From Bacillota bacterium (lineage in GTDB: Bacteria > Bacillota > Clostridia > Acetivibrionales > DTU013): 8,996 nt of DNA. How positions within the stretch are numbered: position 1 is the stretch's first letter; each line of letters starts with the position of its first letter. The notes beneath the pieces were generated by a model. The model was not told the origin of the DNA and did no database searches. It worked only from the letters and a program-made list of their open reading frames with translations. This document shows positions 4,950 to 8,996 of this stretch, piece by piece. A program made the position numbers and the translations under genes. The stretch is from contig JAEYRB010000017.1 of NCBI GenBank assembly GCA_023409735.1, forward strand, positions 1-8,996. The letters run 5' to 3'.

Positions 4950-6386
4950 TTAATATGCCTTTGCCCAGTATACAAGCTTCTGTGCCTTCTTGCCACAGCA
5001 GATGCATTTATCGGATACAGGCTCTTCATTCAACGGTATGCAGCGTGAGGTTGCTCCAGTTTTTTCTTTTATAGACTCCTCGCATGCTCTGTCGCCGCAC
5101 CACATAGCCTTAATAAAGCCGGGTGTGTTGTTGATTATACGTTCAAATTCATCCATATCAACAGCAGTATAGGTCTTTTCGTCCCTTAAAGCCTTTGCTT
5201 TGTTAAACATATTGGTATGGATCTCCTCCAAAAGCTCAGGAACCTTGGTCTCAAGCTCGTCCATGCTGACAAATATTTTTTCTCTCGTATCTCTTCGTAC
5301 AAGGACGACCTGATTTTTCTCAATGTCCTTCGGACCTACCTCAAGCCTTATTGGAACACCCTTCATCTCGTGCTCACTGAATTTCCATCCCGGTGACTTG
5401 TCACTGTCATCAAGCTTCACCCTGACAACCTTCGATAATCTTTCACAAAGCTCAGAAGCCTTCCCCAGCACGCCTTCCTTATGCTGCTGCACAGGTATTA
5501 CTATCAATTGTACAGGAGCCACTTTCGGAGGAAGAACAAGTCCGCTGTCATCGCCGTGAACCATTATGATCGCGCCAACAAGTCTTGTTGTTACTCCCCA
5601 TGAGGTCTGGTGAACATACTGGAGCTGATTGTTTTTGTCAGTATATTGTATGCCAAAGGCCTTTGCAAAGCCGTCTCCGAAGTTATGAGACGTTCCCGAT
5701 TGCAAAGCTATGCCGTTATGCATAAGGCTTTCAATAGTATATGTTTCCTCTGCACCTGCAAATTTCTCCTTGTCTGTCTTTTGTCCCTTGACTACGGGAA
5801 TCGCCAGAACATTTTCACAGAATTCTGCGTAAACGTTGAGCATCCTTATTGTTTCCTGCTGTGCCTCCTCAGCGGTAGCATGAGCTGTGTGGCCCTCCTG
5901 CCACAGGAATTCCAGAGTTCTGAGGAACGGACGGGTCGTCTTCTCCCACCTGACTACCGAACACCATTGATTATAAAGCTTCGGCAGATCCCTATAGGAG
6001 TGTATGATATTTTGATAATGATCACAGAAAAGTGTCTCAGATGTAGGCCTGACGCAAAGCTTTTCCGTAAGCTCTTCATTTCCACCATGAGTAACCCATG
6101 CCACTTCCGGTGCAAAGCCCTCAACATGGTCCTTTTCCTTCTGCAGCAGGCTTTCCGGAATAAACATTGGCATGTATACATTCTCATGTCCGGTTTTCTT
6201 GAATCTTGCATCAAGCTCCTTCTGCATATTCTCCCATATTGCATATCCATAAGGCCTGATGATCATGCAGCCTCGAACGCTTGCGTAGTCAACCAGATCA
6301 GCCTTCTTAATTACATCTGTGTACCATTGTGTAAAATCCTGGCTCATAGAGGTAATTTCTTCAACTAATTTCTTGTCCTGTGCCAT
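4950..6386 (-). CDS. proS: Prolyl-tRNA synthetase, short type 3 form
   Basis: It charges tRNA-Pro with proline using ATP, in the cytosol. At 478 aa, with no inserted editing domain between motifs 2 and 3, it is the eukaryote/archaeal-like ProS. Class II motifs are visible: RPTSETLFCDHYQ (113-125), the WEKTTRPFLRTLEFLWQEGHTAH region (147-169), and motif 3, GDDSGLVLPPKVAP (278-291) preceded by TTRLVGA. The anticodon-binding domain follows from about 292 (WKFSEHEMKGVPIRLEVGPKDIE). The C-terminal zinc-binding domain has Cys430 and Cys435 (WCGDRAC) and Cys461/Cys464 (CICC), ending in the family-typical WAKAY. The ATG at 6386 has GGGAGAG (6394-6400) 7 nt upstream. Expression is under a T-box leader, whose terminator lies about 214 nt before the start codon. 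The gene appears complete. Confidence 0.97.
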   Translation of the reverse strand: MAQDKKLVEEITSMSQDFTQWYTDVIKKADLVDYASVRGCMIIRPYGYAIWENMQKELDARFKKTGHENVYMPMFIPESLLQKEKDHVEGFAPEVAWVTHGGNEELTEKLCVRPTSETLFCDHYQNIIHSYRDLPKLYNQWCSVVRWEKTTRPFLRTLEFLWQEGHTAHATAEEAQQETIRMLNVYAEFCENVLAIPVVKGQKTDKEKFAGAEETYTIESLMHNGIALQSGTSHNFGDGFAKAFGIQYTDKNNQLQYVHQTSWGVTTRLVGAIIMVHGDDSGLVLPPKVAPVQLIVIPVQQHKEGVLGKASELCERLSKVVRVKLDDSDKSPGWKFSEHEMKGVPIRLEVGPKDIEKNQVVLVRRDTREKIFVSMDELETKVPELLEEIHTNMFNKAKALRDEKTYTAVDMDEFERIINNTPGFIKAMWCGDRACEESIKEKTGATSRCIPLNEEPVSDKCICCGKKAQKLVYWAKAY

Positions 6387-6600
6387 AAATTCACTCTCCC
6401 TTAATATTTCAAATTACTATCTGTACCGTCAAATCTCATCTTTCAATAATACTTTTTACTAAATTATTTTTCGGCTTACTACCTTTAGCATCAGGTCAAA
6501 TTTTCTAAAAATTACTTTACGCAATCAAATCTGTTTTTCAAGAATTTGCCTTATACTGTCAAATTCAAAAGCTCTCACAGAACAGGTATTCTCGCCAAAA
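6387..6600 (-). other. Long proS leader segment between T-box terminator and start codon
   Basis: These 214 nt are AT-rich and hold no ORF or tRNA. On the minus strand the word ATTTGA recurs four times, followed by C or T (near 6429-6434, 6495-6500, 6524-6529 and 6559-6565), at irregular spacing of roughly 67, 29 and 35 nt. One copy contains TTGACA, but no -10 box is found 16-18 bp downstream. Confidence 0.45.
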
Positions 6601-6778
6601 AACAAAAAACGCCCCTATAAACATAGGGACGGACATTATCCGCGGTACCACCCAATTTGGATACCCCAACTCTTAAGCCTATATCGCAGCTGACACGGCT
6701 GCCTCATCAGCAGCATCTCAGGGGTGGGAAGAAAGCTTGCAGGCTTTCGCATTCCCTTCATCGATCTCAAACAATATT
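6601..6778 (-). ncRNA. T-box leader controlling proS
   Basis: T-box RNAs sense uncharged tRNA and let transcription continue when the amino acid is short. On the minus strand the T-box core GGGTGGTACCGCGG (6640-6653) is unmistakable. Its UGGU would pair with the ACCA 3' end of a tRNA with discriminator A, as in bacterial tRNA-Pro. The antiterminator is visible: GGG with UCCC, a 7-nt bulge UGGUACC, then GCGGA with UCCGU. The competing terminator is a 9-bp stem (6610-6618 with 6623-6631, one G.U) followed by six U. Upstream are a hairpin at 6726-6756 (GGGAA/UUCCC below, GAAAGC/GCUUUC above) and a domain closed by ACCCC/GGGGU (6663-6667 with 6721-6725). No canonical long Stem I is evident, so I do not assign the specifier codon. 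Confidence 0.92.
6604..6631 (-). terminator. T-box intrinsic terminator
   Basis: CGTCCCTAT pairs with ATAGGGGCG around GTTT, followed by a run of six U (complement of 6604-6609), then further U-rich sequence. Its 5' strand, UCCGUCCC, is shared with the antiterminator, so the two folds are exclusive. Confidence 0.93.
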
Positions 6779-6784
6779 AGGCTT

Positions 6785-6813
6785 AGTATATTACAACAGT
6801 TTGCAGGTGTCAA
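6785..6813 (-). promoter_or_regulatory. Sigma-A promoter of the T-box/proS transcript
   Basis: On the minus strand TTGACA (6808-6813) and TATACT (6785-6790) are separated by exactly 17 bp. Transcription should begin near 6778, giving a leader of about 175 nt up to the terminator. It lies between the end of the ABC cassette and the T-box, so proS has its own promoter. I see no terminator between that cassette and this promoter. Confidence 0.85.
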
Positions 6814-6870
6814 TACATTGCTTGCAGCAACGTGGTTATGAAATTATCATTCTTTATCAGAAGCCCAGAT

Positions 6871-7038
6871 TTATTTTTTTACTGATCTGAAATATAGGAT
6901 TAGTGCAACAAGAAAACGCGTTCCTGCAATAAAAAAGAGCGTTCCTGATAATATGCTATCGTTCGTGTAAAAATCAATTGCTCCTATATAAAAGATAATC
7001 ATGCATAATGTATATAACGGAATCTTCAGCTTTTTCAT
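6871..7038 (-). CDS. Small two-helix membrane protein, last gene of the ABC operon
   Basis: A 55-aa product with a basic start (MKKLK), two hydrophobic helices (about 6-24 and 29-50) and a basic end (RSVKK). The topology suggested by the charges is both ends inside. I chose the ATG at 7038, ten bases past the permease stop, rather than the in-frame ATG at 7101, which would bury 50 nt in the permease gene. Its Shine-Dalgarno is weak (GAGA), so coupling to the permease is likely. Small extra membrane subunits are frequent in ABC-2 exporter operons; whether this one joins the transporter or is an independent protein cannot be told. I recognise no family. Confidence 0.7.
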   Translation of the reverse strand: MKKLKIPLYTLCMIIFYIGAIDFYTNDSILSGTLFFIAGTRFLVALILYFRSVKK

Positions 7039-7048
7039 AGAATGTATC

Positions 7049-7672
7049 TCACAGTTCTCTTCCGCGATAAAATAGAATAGACAACCCCCACGAGATGGCA
7101 TACAGTATTACAGCTGCTGCAATAATGACGACAAGCATCCATTCCACCATAAGCTGTTCAGAAATCTTTAATCCGGATCCTGCTGCGGCTGTTGCCACGG
7201 CACATAACGCACCGATCACAACGTAATACGCTATACGCCCTTTTTCTGCACCAAACCTGAATATAAATGGAAGTACAAGGCTTGGTCCGATTATGCCTAT
7301 CGCAAAGATGGGGAGAAGAAACGGCAGGTAATCGTTCCATACAAAGCTTCCGGCGACGACCATACGATATGCATGCGCTACAGCCGACAGAAGAAGCACA
7401 GAAAGCTGGAAAAACAGTCCGATCAGATACTTGGACGAGACAATCTGTGCCCTTGTATACGGAAGTGCAGTACTGTAAATACTCCATTTTTCCCGTTCAT
7501 CATAAGAAATTAATGTGATAGGAATTAGTCCGGCGATCAAAGTTGGATATATCACGAAAAATGTATTGTCCTTGCCAAAGCAGGAGACTGCGAGAAACAC
7601 TACTATAATAAAAATAAACGAACGGCAGTATTTCATAATCATATAGAAATCCTTAAGAATCAGACCTTTCAT
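7049..7672 (-). CDS. ABC-2 type transporter permease
   Basis: Integral membrane subunit of 207 aa with about six helices (near residues 16-32, 37-55, 83-102, 116-137, 146-165 and 178-201). The N-terminus MKGLILKDFYMIMKY and the region YDEREKWSIYSTALPYTRAQIVSSKYL, which separates helices 2 and 3, are typical of the ABC2_membrane_5 family. Members of that family pair with BcrA/YtrB-like ATPases and often respond to or export peptide-type compounds. It starts 1 nt after the ATPase stop, with GGAGG (7682-7686) inside the end of the ATPase gene. With only one six-helix permease in the cassette, the working unit is presumably a homodimer with two ATPases. The substrate is unknown. Confidence 0.87.
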   Translation of the reverse strand: MKGLILKDFYMIMKYCRSFIFIIVVFLAVSCFGKDNTFFVIYPTLIAGLIPITLISYDEREKWSIYSTALPYTRAQIVSSKYLIGLFFQLSVLLLSAVAHAYRMVVAGSFVWNDYLPFLLPIFAIGIIGPSLVLPFIFRFGAEKGRIAYYVVIGALCAVATAAAGSGLKISEQLMVEWMLVVIIAAAVILYAISWGLSILFYRGREL

Positions 7673-7673
7673 T

Positions 7674-8516
7674 TTACTTTACCTCCTTAACCATGAAAAT
7701 AAATAGCTCTTCTATGCTGATTGGACTGACAGCAACACCGGATGGTATCGCCGACCGCTTTACAATTGCTTCTATTCCATAAGGCGTTTCTTTTTTGCCG
7801 ATTACAGCAGAAGATTTGATTTTAGTAAGCTTATCCACAGTACTGTGAATAATCCCATACTGTTCCATCAACACGTCCTTTTCTTCGCACAGCAGCAGTC
7901 TCCCTTTGTGAAGGAAAGCTATGTAATCACAAAGTTTTTCAAGGTCACTGACGATGTGTGATGAAATCAGTATTGAATGTGTATCATCACGTGTAAATTC
8001 ACTGAATATCTCCACGACCTCATCGCGAACCACCGGATCAAGTCCGCTCGTCGGCTCATCAAGAATCAACAGCTTTGCGTTGTGCGACAATGCAACAGCA
8101 ATACAGAGCTTCATCTTCATACCACGTGAAAAGTCCTTAAACGGTTTTGATTCCGGAATATCAAGCTTTCTCAGATACTCAGCATAGGTGTCAGCCTGCC
8201 AGTTTTGATATGTGAATTGCATGATTTTACCTACCTGCTTGCTAGTTAGGCAGCCTGATATACCGACTTCATCAAGAACAACTCCTATATCCTCTTTGGT
8301 AAGCCGAAGATTGTCACGGTTGTCACGCCCGAGCAGTGTGATCGTTCCGCTGTCACGTTTAATCATATCGAGTATCAGTTTAATCGTCGTACTTTTCCCT
8401 GCACCGTTTTCGCCGATAAGTCCCATAATGCAGCCACATGGCAGAGTAAGATTCAGGTTATCAAGCTTGAAGCCCTTGTAAGATTTACAAAGCTTTTTGA
8501 TTTCTATAGCGTTCAT
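7674..8516 (-). CDS. ABC transporter ATP-binding protein (BcrA/YtrB type)
   Basis: Nucleotide-binding subunit of 280 aa. Walker A is GENGAGKST (35-43). The signature is FSRGMKMKL (129-137), a known SRGM variant of LSGGQ. Walker B is LLILDEP (149-155), with catalytic Glu154 and D-loop SGLD, and the switch His187 lies in SSHIVSD. Residues beyond about 215 form the C-terminal extension usual in drug/bacitracin-type ABC ATPases. The site looks fully active. Its ATG overlaps the repressor stop as ATGA (4 nt), so translation is coupled. It powers the adjacent permease; the transported compound is unknown. Confidence 0.95.
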   Translation of the reverse strand: MNAIEIKKLCKSYKGFKLDNLNLTLPCGCIMGLIGENGAGKSTTIKLILDMIKRDSGTITLLGRDNRDNLRLTKEDIGVVLDEVGISGCLTSKQVGKIMQFTYQNWQADTYAEYLRKLDIPESKPFKDFSRGMKMKLCIAVALSHNAKLLILDEPTSGLDPVVRDEVVEIFSEFTRDDTHSILISSHIVSDLEKLCDYIAFLHKGRLLLCEEKDVLMEQYGIIHSTVDKLTKIKSSAVIGKKETPYGIEAIVKRSAIPSGVAVSPISIEELFIFMVKEVK

Positions 8517-8890
8517 TTCTCATCCTCCTCCAATACATTAAACATTTCGATGATATCCTGTTTTGAAAGGTTACAGGAAGCAGCGAGCTGCCTGATCTCA
8601 TCTATACATGCTTCGATCCGTTTCAGACTTTCCTCACGAAGGAGCTCCATATTTTTGGCCGCAACGAAACAGCCCTTTGCCGGAAGCATATAAATAAAAC
8701 CTTCCTTTTCAAGCTCATCATAGGCACGTTTCGTAGTAATCACACTGATACGCAGATCCTTTGCTAGATTGCGTATGGAGGGCAAGGCGTCATCCTCTTT
8801 TAGATCGCCGTTCATGATAGCACTTTTGATCTGCGAGTAGATCTGATCGTAAATCGGAGCACCGCTTTTATTATCTATAAAAATTGTCAC
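8513..8890 (-). CDS. GntR family transcriptional regulator, YtrA subfamily
   Basis: A repressor of 125 aa. The N-terminal winged helix-turn-helix spans about 11-78 (PIYDQIYSQIKSAI, then LPSIRNLAKDLRISVITTKRAYDELEKEGFI in the recognition region). A short helical dimerisation tail (80-120) replaces the large effector domain of other GntR proteins. This is the YtrA type, which typically sits first in ABC transporter operons and represses them. The start is GTG at 8890 with GGGAG (8898-8902) upstream. It overlaps the ATPase gene by 4 nt. Most likely it autoregulates through the palindrome at 8948-8978 that covers the -10 box. The effector that relieves repression is not evident. A 38-bp tandem duplication spans its start region. 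Confidence 0.93.
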   Translation of the reverse strand: MTIFIDNKSGAPIYDQIYSQIKSAIMNGDLKEDDALPSIRNLAKDLRISVITTKRAYDELEKEGFIYMLPAKGCFVAAKNMELLREESLKRIEACIDEIRQLAASCNLSKQDIIEMFNVLEEDEK

Positions 8891-8946
8891 ATCATCACTC
8901 CCGCTCTCGTATCTATAAAATTATCACAAGATCACTCTCGTTCTTG
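8872..8946 (-). repeat. 38-bp tandem duplication across the GntR start region
   Basis: Copy A (8872-8909) and copy B (8910-8946) align along their whole length with about six mismatches and one 1-bp deletion. Copy A holds the real ribosome binding site, the GTG start and the first codons. Copy B, upstream in the leader, therefore carries a second GAGTGAT and a second GTG (8925-8927). The deletion puts that frame into a stop after four codons (8913-8915). Confidence 0.8.
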
Positions 8947-8947
8947 C

Positions 8948-8992
8948 TTTACTGTTTATATACAGTATATACAGTAAATACGGATTTGTAAA
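8948..8992 (-). promoter_or_regulatory. Promoter and palindromic operator of the GntR/ABC operon
   Basis: On the minus strand TTTACA (8987-8992) and TATACT (8964-8969) are spaced by exactly 17 bp. The -10 lies inside a palindrome at 8948-8978: outer arms TTTACTGT and ACAGTAAA, with a perfect inner arm TATATAC-T-GTATATA. A GntR dimer bound there would block RNA polymerase, the normal arrangement for YtrA-type autoregulation. Transcription would begin near 8957, leaving a leader of about 65 nt that contains the duplicated start region. Confidence 0.78.
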
Positions 8993-8996
8993 GAGG

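Noticed and set aside
5610..6368. 252-codon open frame on the plus strand
   Set aside because: It lies entirely antisense to proS, has no ribosome binding site, and its translation (Cys- and Leu-rich, no domain) is a shadow of the proS codons.
6558..6563. TTGACA as a second, T-box-independent proS promoter
   Set aside because: No -10-like hexamer occurs 15-19 bp downstream on the minus strand.
7039..7101. 21-residue N-terminal extension of the 55-aa protein
   Set aside because: It overlaps the end of the permease gene by over 50 nt; the later ATG follows the stop by 10 nt, as expected in this tight operon.

Overview
The window looks like chromosomal DNA of a low-GC Firmicute of the class Clostridia. 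The evidence is AT-rich intergenic DNA, strong GGAGG-type ribosome binding sites, the short eukaryote/archaeal-like (type 3) prolyl-tRNA synthetase, a T-box leader and a YtrA-type GntR/ABC cassette. I cannot name a species. I see no phage, transposase, CRISPR array, rRNA or tRNA.

Layout from left to right. Positions 1-624 hold a 41-aa highly charged small gene on the minus strand (108-233). It is flanked by two direct copies of a 41-bp structured repeat (1-41 and 354-394), with a 60-bp inverted repeat just upstream of it and an interlocked pair of inverted repeats beyond that. Positions 625-1602 are a UV damage endonuclease (uvsE, minus, TTG start). A short divergent region leads to an RluA-family 23S-type pseudouridine synthase on the plus strand (1796-2782), the only plus-strand gene. 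It converges on a secreted SH3b + CAP (YkwD-like) protein (3167-3967, minus), with a strong hairpin between them. Next, on the minus strand, come a three-helix PQ-loop/SemiSWEET-like protein of 97 aa (4358-4651), whose 3' end has been tandemly duplicated in 48-bp units, and proS (4950-6386). proS is preceded by a T-box leader with its own sigma-A promoter (6601-6813).

The right end (6871-8992) is a compact minus-strand operon: GntR/YtrA-type repressor, ABC ATPase, ABC-2 permease and a 55-aa two-helix membrane protein. It is driven by a promoter whose -10 box lies inside a palindrome, the expected autoregulatory operator. The genes overlap by 4 nt or are spaced by 1 and 10 nt.

Working picture. 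Most genes are ordinary housekeeping (DNA repair, RNA modification, tRNA charging). The ABC cassette is probably a stress- or antimicrobial-responsive exporter/sensor module of the Ytr/Bcr type. The least explained parts are the left-end small gene with its repeats, the proS leader (a T-box with an apparently very reduced 5' domain, then about 214 nt of further leader), and two recent-looking tandem duplications that alter gene ends: a C-terminus/stop at 4254-4385 and an SD/start region at 8872-8946.
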